Shown here piece after piece: positions 1 through 8,435 of a DNA stretch of 64,000 nt (its first letter is position 1; each line of letters begins with the position of its first letter). The position numbers and the translations under genes were made by a program. Under the pieces are notes generated by a model, which made no database searches, was not told where the DNA came from, and worked only from the letters and a program-made list of their open reading frames with translations. This DNA is from Nocardia brasiliensis ATCC 700358 (lineage in GTDB: Bacteria > Actinomycetota > Actinomycetes > Mycobacteriales > Mycobacteriaceae): assembly GCF_000250675.2 (NCBI RefSeq), contig NC_018681.1, positions 2,356,001 to 2,420,000 of the forward strand, in the 5' to 3' direction.

Positions 1-1
1 C

Positions 2-589
2 GTGGCCAAGGTCGAGCCCGGCGAGACCGTGGTGATCGCGGGCATCGGCGGTGTCGGCATGAGCGCACTGCAGGGCGCGGTGCTCTCCGGCGCGTCGAAG
101 GTCGTGGCCATCGACCCGAATCCGTGGAAGCGGGAGCAGGCACAGAAGTTCGGCGCTACGCACACCTACGAGAGCATGGCCGCCGCGATCATGCCGCTGA
201 TGGACGCCACCGAGGGCCGGATGGCGGAGAAGGTCATCCTCACCATGGGCGAGATGCACGGCGACTACATCGAAGAGGGCCTGATCCTCACCGCCAAGGC
301 GGGCACCCTGGTCGTCACCTCGATGGGCCGGATGGACGCCGGTGAGGTGAAGATGAACAGCTTCCTGCTGTCCATGCTGCAGAAGACAGTGAAGGGCTGC
401 ATCTTCGGCGGTGGCAACGCCCGCCAGGACGCCCCGAACCTGCTGCGCCTCTACAAGGCCGGCCAGCTCAACCTCGACGACATGGTCACCCGGAGCTACT
501 CCCTCGAGGAGATCAACCAGGGTTACCAGGACATGCTCGACGGCAAGAACATTCGCGGCATCATCAAGTACACCGAAGCCGACTGGTGA
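2..589 (+). CDS. Zinc-type alcohol dehydrogenase (NDMA-dependent family), C-terminal part
   Basis: This is the C-terminal 195 residues of a medium-chain dehydrogenase; the reading frame is open at the left edge, so the catalytic zinc domain lies outside the window. The visible part opens with a Rossmann fold: GIGGVGMSALQGA is the nucleotide-binding glycine motif and AIDPNPWKREQAQKFGATH follows as the second strand. The style matches the NDMA-dependent (mycofactocin-associated) alcohol dehydrogenases common in actinobacteria, which oxidise alcohols with tightly bound NAD. That subfamily is inferred from sequence feel, not proven. The stop is at 587-589. The next gene is convergent. Confidence 0.8.
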   Translation: MAKVEPGETVVIAGIGGVGMSALQGAVLSGASKVVAIDPNPWKREQAQKFGATHTYESMAAAIMPLMDATEGRMAEKVILTMGEMHGDYIEEGLILTAKAGTLVVTSMGRMDAGEVKMNSFLLSMLQKTVKGCIFGGGNARQDAPNLLRLYKAGQLNLDDMVTRSYSLEEINQGYQDMLDGKNIRGIIKYTEADW

Positions 590-631
590 TTCGCCTCCGC
601 GAGTGGCGCGATGTGCCACTCGCGGCAGCGG

Positions 632-979
632 TCAGCGGCGGGCGGCCAGTTTGGTGGCGATCTCGGCGATCAGGTCGTAGGGGATCGGTTTGGTGAGCGG
701 GAACTTGAGGGTTCCCTTTCCAGCGCGATACGGCTCGACGGCGCGCTCGAAGGCCTTGTCGCCCGCCGGGATCGGATACACGCTGACGTGGTGTTTCCAG
801 CCGGCGAAGTGGACGACGTTGTGGCCGTTCACCTTGAAGGTCGGGATGTCGTAGCTGATCGCCTCGGTCGCCTCGGGCAGCACACGTTTGATGCTGTCCC
901 GGATCTCTTCGAGGATGCTGCGCACGTCTTCGGGAAACGACGCGATATAGGTGTCGACGGTTGCGGTCTGCTCTACCAC
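632..979 (-). CDS. DUF1801 (YdhG-like) protein
   Basis: A 115-residue protein starting at GTG 979, with GAGG a few bases upstream. Its core (EEIRDSIKRVLPEATEAISYDIPTF, written here as one block EEIRDSIKRV then PEATEAISYD) and the later HVSVYPIP and GTLKFP segments are typical of the DUF1801 fold, a small alpha/beta domain found in iron-chaperone-like and uncharacterised proteins. It is full length for the family. No catalytic residues are established. It stands alone, convergent with the alcohol dehydrogenase and followed upstream by a GNAT gene on the same strand 77 bases away. A cytosolic role is expected, but its substrate is unknown. Confidence 0.8.
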   Translation of the reverse strand: MVEQTATVDTYIASFPEDVRSILEEIRDSIKRVLPEATEAISYDIPTFKVNGHNVVHFAGWKHHVSVYPIPAGDKAFERAVEPYRAGKGTLKFPLTKPIPYDLIAEIATKLAARR

Positions 980-1056
980 GAGGTGCCTCGATTCCGTGAG
1001 CGGCTCTCGATTGCGTCGTTGCGAAAGTGGAGCACCGCCAGTCTAAGCAGACTTCG

Positions 1057-1554
1057 CTACACCTTCTTGCGATACCAGCACTGCGCGTATGGCTGGTCGT
1101 TGTGCGGCGCCGACTCCTGGTAGCCGAGCCGCGCGTACAACGCCCGAGCCTCCACCAGATCTCGCCGGGTGTCCAGCACGATCTGCTCGGCCCCCAGCTC
1201 ACGCGCGGCGTCCTCGGCCGCCGCCACCAGCAAGGCGGCGCCACCCTTTCCGCGCATATCCGCTCGCACGAACACACGCTTCAACTCCGCGGTCGCGGCA
1301 TCCAGCAGGTGCACGCCCGCCGTGCCCACCGCCTCGCCGTCGAGCCGCCCCACCAGCAAAACCCCGCGCGGCGGCGCGAATTCGTGCCCCTGCACCGCCG
1401 CGATCTCCCGCTCGAGTTCCGCCGGATCGGTCGCCCTGTTCTCGTGCAGCCGATACCACCGGTCGCTGACCTCGGTGTAGTACGCGCGCCATAGCTGTGC
1501 CGCCGTGGCGGAGTCGAACGGCTCCGCCGCGACGACCCAGGTGCTCGCGGTCAC
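1057..1554 (-). CDS. GNAT family N-acetyltransferase
   Basis: A 165-residue GNAT acetyltransferase. The acetyl-CoA binding motif A is visible as ELKRVFVRADMRGKGGAALL (R-x-x-G-x-G/A type), followed by ARALYARLGYQE, the usual motif B region near the C terminus. Such enzymes transfer an acetyl group from acetyl-CoA to an amine on a small molecule or protein. The substrate cannot be read from the sequence. The ATG at 1554 gives a full-length domain. It ends upstream of the DUF1801 gene on the same strand and begins 7 bases after the stop of the serine hydrolase at 1562, so those two could be cotranscribed. Confidence 0.85.
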   Translation of the reverse strand: MTASTWVVAAEPFDSATAAQLWRAYYTEVSDRWYRLHENRATDPAELEREIAAVQGHEFAPPRGVLLVGRLDGEAVGTAGVHLLDAATAELKRVFVRADMRGKGGAALLVAAAEDAARELGAEQIVLDTRRDLVEARALYARLGYQESAPHNDQPYAQCWYRKKV

Positions 1555-1561
1555 GGTGCGC

Positions 1562-2755
1562 TCAGTGGGTGCAGCGGAGCAGGGCGTTACGCAGGTTGCG
1601 GCTGCGGATGTCGTCGAGGACGGCGAGGCCGAGCCGGTTCATGGTGTAGCCGAAGCCGAGACCGGTGCTGGGGTCGGCGAATCCGAAGGAGCCGCCGAGG
1701 CCGGTGGTGCCGTAGGCGCGTTTGTCGGAGCCGAAGCGGAATTCGCCGCCGGACTTGCGGAACCCGAGGTGATAGCGGGTTTTGAGCAGCAGCACCAAAT
1801 CGCCGGATGGCACGTCGTCGGCGGTGTCCGCGGCGGCGAGCCGATCGAGCAGCGCGTCCTCGATGGGAAGTGCACCGGTACGGCCTGCCGCCGCGCCGTA
1901 GATCTTCGCCAGCGATCTCGCATTGCCGACGCCGTTGGAGCCCGGCAGCTCCACCTCGAGGAATTCGCGTCGCGTCGCCCGCACCGGATCGCCGACGCGC
2001 GGGTTGGTGAGCGCCGAGTAGGCGAGGCCGCGTTTGGCGGCGAGTTGCGCGGCGATCCGCAGCGGGAGGTCGCGCTCGAAACGCAGCGCGTCCAGCCCGC
2101 GGGTCGCGGCCATCGTGGCGATGCGCTCCAATCCCTGTTCGGCGGGCAGCCCGATGAAGAAGTCCAAGCCGAGCGGTTTCGCGATGTCCTCGGCGAAGAT
2201 TCGCCCGAGCGTGCGCCGATGCGGGTCGACCCGGCGCAGTAGTTCGCCCTGGTACAGCCCGAGCGTGATCGCGTGGTAGCCGTGCCGGGTGCCCGGGCGC
2301 CACGCCGGTTTCTGCGCGGCCAGGATCGCGGCGAGCCCGTCCAGATCCGCGATCTGGGGCAACCGCACGATCGGGTCCAGCCCGGACAGTCCGGCCTGAT
2401 GATCGATCAGTTGCCGGACCGTCACCGCCGCCTTGCCGTGTGCCGCGAACTCGGGCCAGTAGGTCGCCACCGGCTCTTCGTAATCGAGCAGACCCTTCGA
2501 CACCGCGGATGCGACCGTGAACGCGGCCAGCCCCTTGGTCGAGGAGAAAACCGGGACGATGGTGTCGCGCTCCCACGGCAGCGTCCGGCGGCGGTCCCGA
2601 TGGCCCGCCCACAGGTCGACCACCGGGCGGTCGCCCGCGTATACCGCGACCGCCGCCCCGATCTCACCGTGCTGGGCGAAGTTGCGGCGGAAAGCGTCGG
2701 CGACGGGTCCGAAGCCGGACTCCACCTCGCCGTGGACCGTGGGCGTTTCACTCAT
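1562..2755 (-). CDS. Serine hydrolase of the beta-lactamase/EstB family
   Basis: A 397-residue protein with the class C beta-lactamase fold (Beta-lactamase, PF00144 type). The nucleophile motif SxxK is visible as SSTKGLAAF, about 70 residues in, and an aromatic motif of the Y-x-N/H type as GYHAITLG. A C-terminal GLGGSFGFADP replaces the KTG box. EstB-like members are usually esterases rather than beta-lactamases. There is no clear signal peptide, so it is probably cytosolic. The ATG at 2755 was chosen because homology begins there; the frame continues upstream without family resemblance. It is divergent from a second serine hydrolase 42 bases away, so the promoters probably overlap. Confidence 0.85.
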   Translation of the reverse strand: MSETPTVHGEVESGFGPVADAFRRNFAQHGEIGAAVAVYAGDRPVVDLWAGHRDRRRTLPWERDTIVPVFSSTKGLAAFTVASAVSKGLLDYEEPVATYWPEFAAHGKAAVTVRQLIDHQAGLSGLDPIVRLPQIADLDGLAAILAAQKPAWRPGTRHGYHAITLGLYQGELLRRVDPHRRTLGRIFAEDIAKPLGLDFFIGLPAEQGLERIATMAATRGLDALRFERDLPLRIAAQLAAKRGLAYSALTNPRVGDPVRATRREFLEVELPGSNGVGNARSLAKIYGAAAGRTGALPIEDALLDRLAAADTADDVPSGDLVLLLKTRYHLGFRKSGGEFRFGSDKRAYGTTGLGGSFGFADPSTGLGFGYTMNRLGLAVLDDIRSRNLRNALLRCTH

Positions 2756-2797
2756 AGTCGTTCGATGGTATCGGCGCGCGTCTCGTAGGCTCGCGGG

Positions 2798-3622
2798 GTG
2801 CGTGCACTCGAGCAGATCAGGGATTGGCCGGTCCGGCATGCGGCGGCCGCCGTCGTCGGCGCGGACGGCGCCGCGGCGACCGAGGGCGAGGTCGATCGGG
2901 TGTTCCCGCTCGCCTCGGTGACCAAGCCGCTGGTCGCGTACGCGGTGCTGGTCGCGGTCGAAGAGGGCGCGATCGAACTGGATCAGCCGGCCGGCCCGGC
3001 GGGGTCGACGGTGCGCCACCTGCTCGCGCACACCTCCGGCCTCGCCTTCGACACCGACGATATCCAGGCCGCACCCGGTACCCGCCGGATCTACTCCAGC
3101 GCGGGCTTCGAGGTGCTGGCCCGTTTCGTCGCCGAACAGACCGGCATCGCGTTCGAGGAGTACCTGCGCGACGCGGTTTTCGCGCCACTGGGCATGACCG
3201 ACTCGGTGCTGGCCGGTTCCGCCGGGCACGCGGCGCGATCCACCGTCGCCGATCTGACCCGTTTCGCGGCGGAATTGCTGAACCCGCAGTTGATCTCCGA
3301 ACCGACTCATGCCGAGGCGACATCAGTCCAATTTCCCGGCCTGAATGGTGTGCTGCCCGGTTATGGTTCGCAGCGTCCGAATGATTGGGGACTCGGCTTC
3401 GAGATCCGCGACGGTAAGTCGCCGCACTGGACCGGAAGCTCGAATTCCCCCGGAACGTACGGCCATTTCGGACAGTCCGGCACATTTCTCTGGGTGGACC
3501 CCGCGTCGCGGTTGGCGTGTCTGGCATTGGCCGACCAGAATTTCGGCGACTGGGCCAGGGCGGCCTGGCCGCCACTCAGCGACGCGGTCATTGCGGAGGC
3601 GGCACACGCAACACGGGGATGA
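2798..3622 (+). CDS. Short serine hydrolase of the beta-lactamase family
   Basis: A 274-residue serine hydrolase starting at GTG 2798. It is shorter than the neighbour but has the same fold: PLASVTKPLVAY contains the SxxK nucleophile box, RIYSSAGFEVLA is the YxS/N box, and YGHFGQSGTFLWVD is the C-terminal HxG box. This pattern fits penicillin-binding-protein-like esterases and peptidases that do not necessarily degrade beta-lactams. No signal peptide is seen. It is divergent from the 397-residue relative at 1562-2755, so the two may be an old duplication, although overall similarity is low. Function beyond hydrolase is not assignable. Confidence 0.85.
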   Translation: MRALEQIRDWPVRHAAAAVVGADGAAATEGEVDRVFPLASVTKPLVAYAVLVAVEEGAIELDQPAGPAGSTVRHLLAHTSGLAFDTDDIQAAPGTRRIYSSAGFEVLARFVAEQTGIAFEEYLRDAVFAPLGMTDSVLAGSAGHAARSTVADLTRFAAELLNPQLISEPTHAEATSVQFPGLNGVLPGYGSQRPNDWGLGFEIRDGKSPHWTGSSNSPGTYGHFGQSGTFLWVDPASRLACLALADQNFGDWARAAWPPLSDAVIAEAAHATRG

Positions 3623-3719
3623 AGTAACACATGTAACATCGGGCACTCCAGTACACTCAGGCAACACCAGCTGGACGGGTCGTTGGGGAAGACGTCCCCC
3701 GTCGACGCTGGAGGTGTTA

Positions 3720-4256
3720 GTGGTGCGCGCATCGAGTCAGTTCGCGGACGTGACGGCGGGTGTGGTGTACATCCACTCGTCGCCTGCCGCGCTGTGCCCG
3801 CACGTCGAGTGGGCACTCACCTCGGCCTTGAGTTCGCCCGCGAAATTGCGCTGGACCGCGCAACCCGCGGACGGCCAATTGCGCGCGACCAGTGAATGGC
3901 TCGGACCCGTCGGCACCGCCTCCCGTATTGCGCAATCGCTGCGTTCCTGGCCGGTGCTCCGATTCGAAGTGACCGAAGACCCCAGCGAAGGCGTCGACGG
4001 CGAACGTTATTGTTTCGTGCCCGGATTAGGGCTTTGGCACGGCTCGACCAGTGCCAACGGCGACGTGACCCTGGGCGAGATGCGCCTGCGCGCGATGCTG
4101 CAAGCCGCAGGCGAACTCGGCAAATACAACAACTACGACCTCGCCGCCGAAATCGACCGCGCGCTCGGCACCCCCTGGGACGAAGACCTCGAGGTATACC
4201 GCTACGGCACCGAATCCGGCGCCGAGGTCACCTGGTTGCGCCGCGACGTAGGGTAG
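3720..4256 (+). CDS. DUF3145 family protein
   Basis: A 178-residue DUF3145 protein, a family largely confined to actinobacteria. The start is read as GTG 3720; GGAGGTG at 3710-3716 serves it, and GTG 3723 would be equally acceptable. Family features visible are SSQFADVTAGVVYIHSSP at the N terminus, PHVEWAL, the central RFEVTEDPSEGVDGERY and GEMRLRAML. No enzymatic function is established for the family. The protein is full length with no membrane segment. It is followed after 74 bases by the KAP-type NTPase gene on the same strand, but there is no overlap, so cotranscription is only possible. Confidence 0.85.
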   Translation: MVRASSQFADVTAGVVYIHSSPAALCPHVEWALTSALSSPAKLRWTAQPADGQLRATSEWLGPVGTASRIAQSLRSWPVLRFEVTEDPSEGVDGERYCFVPGLGLWHGSTSANGDVTLGEMRLRAMLQAAGELGKYNNYDLAAEIDRALGTPWDEDLEVYRYGTESGAEVTWLRRDVG

Positions 4257-4330
4257 ATCCCCCGTTCACCGAGGTCGGCTGCACTACACTGCTTTTCGCG
4301 GTAGGAGCGCAGTCGCCGACAGGGGGACGG

Positions 4331-7180
4331 GTGGCGGAACTTTCGACGGAGAGCATTCTCGGCAACATCGGGGGCATCCAGTATTCGGTCGAAGTGACAA
4401 GTCGGCCATGGGAATTGGATATCGACGCGATCGTTGTGTCGTTCGGCAGCGTCCTGGGGACCTTGGGCCGGGCACTGGCCGATCAATTCCCCGAATCGGA
4501 CTGGGGCGCGACCCGCTATCAGGAGATTCGGGCGGCGGCGCCTGTCGTCGTCGACTTGGCCGGGTCGCGGAGTGCGGGCACGCGGCTCCGCCGCGCGATT
4601 CTTGTCACGCCCCGCGACGGTATCGGCGACCGAGGTGATGTCACCGCTGACTCGTTGCGTCTGGCTGCCGTGAGTACGGTCGACGCCGCGGCTACCGGCG
4701 GCGCACATGCACTCGCGTTTCCGCTCTTGGGTGCCGGAGCGCTGTCCGAGCCCGCCGATCGTGTGTCGGCAGTCCTCGTGCCCGCAGTGATCGAAGCGGC
4801 ACAGGCCCCGCGCAACCGTGGCATATTCGACCTCGATCGGGTCACATTCATCTGCCAGACAGTCGAGCACGCGGAATTGATACGCAACGACTTCGAGCGG
4901 TATCGAGCGGGCTCCGGGATAACCCTGTCCGGCGGTTTGACCAGTGACCTCGTCGACCCGAACGCCGGACTTCCGCTGTCCAGCGATCAACTCGGCTTCG
5001 CCCCCTACGTCAGCATGCTGGCCACGGTTATCGCGGATCGAACCACACCGCTGCCGCTGTCGATCGGTGTGTTCGGGGAATGGGGTTCGGGCAAAAGCAC
5101 ATTCATGGCGATGCTGCGCGAACGAATTCGCCTGCTCGCAGGCTCCGACACGGCATATTGCGCGCACATTGCACAAATCGGCTTCAACGCTTGGCATTAC
5201 GCGGATACCAACCTGTGGGCGAGTCTGGGCGATGAGATCTTCCGGCAGCTGGCGGGTCCGGACATCGACCCGAAGGAACAGGCGAAGCAAATTCGCCGGG
5301 AAATCGCCGAGCACCTGGATCAACGGGATCAGCTGACCCTCGCCACTCGGCAGGCGACGGCTACCGTGGCGCGCTTGCAGGCGGAGGTGGATCGGGCCGT
5401 CGCCGAACGCCGAGCCACCGCCGGTGATCTCCTGCGGACTCTGCGGCGATCGCCCGCGTTTCAGAGCCGGGTCGAGGACCTGTGGCGGCAACTCGGCGTC
5501 ACCGATCAGTCCGAGCAGGCGAAACTCTTCGCGGCCGAACTGGACGGCACGCTGAGCGAGGCAGACGGTTTGCGCCGTGCATCGTCGGGTCGCCGCGGTC
5601 GTTTCGCGCTGGTGGTCGCGGTGGCCCTGCTGTTCGTCAGTGCCGTCGTGGCCGTGGCGGTGCCGGCCGTGCGGGACTGGATCGCGCCGGCGCTCGGCCT
5701 GTTCACCGTGCTCGCCGGTGTCGGTCTCGGCTATCTGAAACGGGCCGGGGACGGGTTGCGCGGATTGCGGACGATCACCGAGGAGGTGCGGACCCACCTG
5801 GACCACGCCACCGAAGAATCGGCGCACGCGGAATTGGCAGGCACGCTCGACGAGTTACGTGCCGCCGAAGCGTCGCAGCGCATCGCGCAGGCCCAGCTCG
5901 ACGATGTCGTCGCGCATGTGGGCGAGCTGGGCCGGGAGCTGGCACAGCTCGAGCCGGGACGCCGCCTCTATTCGTTCCTCGCCGAGCGCGCACAGGGCGA
6001 TTCCTACTCGGGGAACTTGGGTTTGGTCTCGACCATCCGTAAGGACCTCGCCCAACTCGTCGAGTTGATGGACGATTGGCGCGCCCACCCCGAGGAATGG
6101 GCCGGTGCGCAACGACCACCCGACCATATCGTGCTCTACATCGACGATCTCGATCGCTGCCGGCCCGACCAGGTGGTCGAGGTACTGCAAGCGGTGCATC
6201 TGCTGCTGGCGTTCAAACTGTTCGTCGTCGTGGTCGGCGTCGATCCCACCTGGTTGCTGCGCTCGCTGCGCAGCCGATACGCGGATCTGCTGCGGGACGA
6301 CATCGCAGAGGGCGCGGCCGACGCATGGCACACGCCCGCAGACTATCTGGAGAAGATCCTCAACATCCCGCTGGTACTGCCCGCTATGTCGGACGGAAGC
6401 CTTGGTCGGCTGCTGCGTTCGATCGCCGATCCACCGGTCACGGCCGCGGAGTCGGCGGACGGGCAGCGCGAAACCTCGGCCCGGGCAACCGATCCGAACG
6501 ATCGCACGGCACCGCCATCCCGTTCGGACGGCTCCAGTGGCGTGATCACCATCGAGGCCGGATCCGAGGTGGCCGCGCAGGAGAGTTCGATCAGCACAGC
6601 GACCGTACCGACGCCGATCGGCGAGGCAGAACTGGCCCTGCTGGCGTCCTTGGACACGCTCATCACCACCCCGCGTGAAGCGAAACGAATCTTCAACCTG
6701 TACCGCATGATTCGCGCCACCCGCGACCTCTCCGACGCCTCGCACTTCCTCGGCTCCAACGGGCAATTGGGCGAGTATCAGGCCGTCGTGGTCCTGCTCG
6801 GGTTGCTCACCGCGCACCCCTGTCTGCTCGGCGGTGTACTCGACGCGCGGCCCGACCCCCGCAACGATGTCGAGGGTGGCCTGGCGCACCGGGCGGCCGA
6901 TTCGTCTTGGCGCCAGTTCGTCGCGGATCTCGAACCGCGCTGGTCGGAACCGTCCTGGCGCAATCGGGTTGTCGGATCCTTCCCGGAAAGCCATCTGTCC
7001 CAGTGGATCCGGCTCCATCAGGGGGTGACCGACCTCACCGAGGCCGTCGAACTCCCCGACCTCACCGTCCTCCAGACCTGGCTGCCCCGTGTCCGCCGCT
7101 TCTCTTACACCTTGGTGACCGCCACACCTCTGGCGACGCCGAGGGTGGTGCTAACCTCCGGGGGTGCCGAACGCGGTTGA
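4331..7180 (+). CDS. Macro-like domain fused to KAP family P-loop NTPase
   Basis: A 949-residue multidomain protein. Residues about 25-200 resemble a macro or macro-like ligand-binding domain (IDAIVVSFGSVLGTLGRAL and HALAFPLLGAGALSEP). A KAP P-loop NTPase follows: Walker A GEWGSGKS at 249-256 and Walker B LYIDDLDRC ending at Cys610. Two hydrophobic segments at about 425-447 and 452-470, inside an insert between the Walker motifs, would anchor it in the membrane as in other KAP NTPases. An acidic, low-complexity stretch lies near 700-760. KAP NTPases are often tied to membrane-associated defence or conflict roles; the exact activity is unknown. GTG 4331 has AGGGGG just upstream. The 3' end overlaps the next gene. 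Confidence 0.75.
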   Translation: MAELSTESILGNIGGIQYSVEVTSRPWELDIDAIVVSFGSVLGTLGRALADQFPESDWGATRYQEIRAAAPVVVDLAGSRSAGTRLRRAILVTPRDGIGDRGDVTADSLRLAAVSTVDAAATGGAHALAFPLLGAGALSEPADRVSAVLVPAVIEAAQAPRNRGIFDLDRVTFICQTVEHAELIRNDFERYRAGSGITLSGGLTSDLVDPNAGLPLSSDQLGFAPYVSMLATVIADRTTPLPLSIGVFGEWGSGKSTFMAMLRERIRLLAGSDTAYCAHIAQIGFNAWHYADTNLWASLGDEIFRQLAGPDIDPKEQAKQIRREIAEHLDQRDQLTLATRQATATVARLQAEVDRAVAERRATAGDLLRTLRRSPAFQSRVEDLWRQLGVTDQSEQAKLFAAELDGTLSEADGLRRASSGRRGRFALVVAVALLFVSAVVAVAVPAVRDWIAPALGLFTVLAGVGLGYLKRAGDGLRGLRTITEEVRTHLDHATEESAHAELAGTLDELRAAEASQRIAQAQLDDVVAHVGELGRELAQLEPGRRLYSFLAERAQGDSYSGNLGLVSTIRKDLAQLVELMDDWRAHPEEWAGAQRPPDHIVLYIDDLDRCRPDQVVEVLQAVHLLLAFKLFVVVVGVDPTWLLRSLRSRYADLLRDDIAEGAADAWHTPADYLEKILNIPLVLPAMSDGSLGRLLRSIADPPVTAAESADGQRETSARATDPNDRTAPPSRSDGSSGVITIEAGSEVAAQESSISTATVPTPIGEAELALLASLDTLITTPREAKRIFNLYRMIRATRDLSDASHFLGSNGQLGEYQAVVVLLGLLTAHPCLLGGVLDARPDPRNDVEGGLAHRAADSSWRQFVADLEPRWSEPSWRNRVVGSFPESHLSQWIRLHQGVTDLTEAVELPDLTVLQTWLPRVRRFSYTLVTATPLATPRVVLTSGGAERG

Positions 7181-7565
7181 TCGAAAACAAAAGATAGTCA
7201 ATGCCATTCAGCGGCGGATCGCCAACCCGATCAGAGTCCGGATGCCCAACCAGGAACTCTTGGAGACCATCGGGCGGGTGAGCGGGGCACCGCGGATCAC
7301 GCCCATCGGCGGGCGGTTGATCGATGGGTCGTTCTGGCTCGTCTCCGAGTTCGGGGAACGGTCGCAGTACGTACGGAACATCATGGTGAACAACCAGGTG
7401 CGGCTGCGTTTGAAGGGGAAGTGGCATTCGGGAACAGCGCATCTGCTGCCCGATCACGACCCCGTCGCATTGCTCGAGAAGCTGCCGAAAGGCAACAGCG
7501 CCGGGGTCCGGTTGCTCGGCAACAACCTGCTGAGCATCCGCATCGATCTGGCCACCACCGACTGA
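7164..7565 (+). CDS. Deazaflavin (F420)-dependent nitroreductase family protein, Ddn-like
   Basis: A 133-residue split-barrel protein of the deazaflavin-dependent nitroreductase (Ddn/DUF385) family. These use reduced F420 to reduce quinones or nitro compounds and are expanded in Mycobacteriales. Visible family features are GSFWLVSEFGERSQYVRNI, followed by NNQVRLRLKGKWHSGTAHLL and a C-terminal GNNLLSIRIDL. The N terminus lacks a signal peptide. It starts at GTG 7164, within the last 17 bases of the KAP NTPase gene in a different frame, so translation may be coupled. A strong hairpin follows the stop. The physiological acceptor is unknown. Confidence 0.85.
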   Translation: MPNAVDRKQKIVNAIQRRIANPIRVRMPNQELLETIGRVSGAPRITPIGGRLIDGSFWLVSEFGERSQYVRNIMVNNQVRLRLKGKWHSGTAHLLPDHDPVALLEKLPKGNSAGVRLLGNNLLSIRIDLATTD

Positions 7566-7575
7566 ACTTCCCCAG

Positions 7576-7603
7576 GCGGGCGGAAGACTCGGCTTCCGCC
7601 CGC
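7576..7603. terminator. Bidirectional hairpin terminator
   Basis: A perfect 11-base-pair GC-rich stem (arms 7576-7586 and 7593-7603) with a 6-base loop lies between two convergent genes that end at 7565 and 7645. There is no long T run, as is usual for actinobacterial terminators. Confidence 0.65.
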
Positions 7604-7644
7604 GACCGAACAGTGAAAGCGGCTCGCGGCGCCGGGCCGAGGGA

Positions 7645-8427
7645 CTAGCGAACGACGGTGACACCGCCGGTCTCGTGACTCTCGCGGTCCGCGACGGTGT
7701 TGCGCAGTGTGCCGATGGTGGCGATCTCGACCTCCACCGTGTCGCCGGGTTCCATCGGCCCGACCCCGGCGGGGCTGCCGGTGAGCAGGATGTCGCCGGG
7801 ACGCAGGGTGATCCAGCGGGTGGCGAAGGACAGCAGCGCACCGACACCGAAGACCATGTCCGCGACCGCGGCCTGCTGGACCACCTGCCCGTTGCGGCGG
7901 GTGACGAGGTGCAGCGCCGACGGATCGGAAACATCGGTCTCGATCCAAGGCCCCAAGGGGCAGAAGGTGTCCGCGCTTTTCGCGCGCGCCCACTGCCCGT
8001 CGGACCGCCAGTCGTCCGCGGTGACATCGTTGGCGCAGGTGTAGCCGAGGATGTAGTCCGCGGCCCGATCGGCGGGCACGTTGCGCGCCGTGCGCCCGAT
8101 GACGACGGCCAGTTCGCCTTCGTACTCCAGCCGCCGTACTTCGGCGGGCCGCAGGATCGTCGCGTCCGGATCGGTGACGGCGTTGGGGGACTTGAGGAAC
8201 AGCGACGGACGCTGCGGCCACGGCCTGCCCTTCTCGATGATCTGGCCCGCGTAATTGCTTCCCGCGCACACGATGGTGCGCGGCTCGCAGGGGGCGAGCA
8301 AGGTCTGCTCGGCCAGCGGGCCGACCTCTGCTCCGGGCTCGTTGTCGAGCGAAAGGCAGTGCACCATATCGCCTATGACGGCCCCGCGCGCGGCTTGACC
8401 GTCGCGGGAATAGCGGACGATACGCAT
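7645..8427 (-). CDS. Fumarylacetoacetate hydrolase (FAH) family protein
   Basis: A 260-residue FAH-superfamily enzyme. These metal-dependent hydrolases, decarboxylases or isomerases act on 2-oxo or acyl-pyruvate compounds such as fumarylpyruvate or oxaloacetate. The metal-binding and catalytic core is seen as RRLEYEGELAVVIGRTARNV (E-x-E pair), GYTCANDVTADDW and SADTFCPLGPWIE, and the C-terminal substrate loop as LLTGSPAGVGPM. The ATG at 8427 lies 8 bases after the stop of the flavin/Fe-S dehydrogenase gene at 8436, so the two form an operon. Context suggests work on a 2-hydroxy or 2-oxo acid linked to glycolate or tartrate use, but the exact reaction is inferred only. Confidence 0.85.
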   Translation of the reverse strand: MRIVRYSRDGQAARGAVIGDMVHCLSLDNEPGAEVGPLAEQTLLAPCEPRTIVCAGSNYAGQIIEKGRPWPQRPSLFLKSPNAVTDPDATILRPAEVRRLEYEGELAVVIGRTARNVPADRAADYILGYTCANDVTADDWRSDGQWARAKSADTFCPLGPWIETDVSDPSALHLVTRRNGQVVQQAAVADMVFGVGALLSFATRWITLRPGDILLTGSPAGVGPMEPGDTVEVEIATIGTLRNTVADRESHETGGVTVVR

Positions 8428-8435
8428 GTTGTCTC

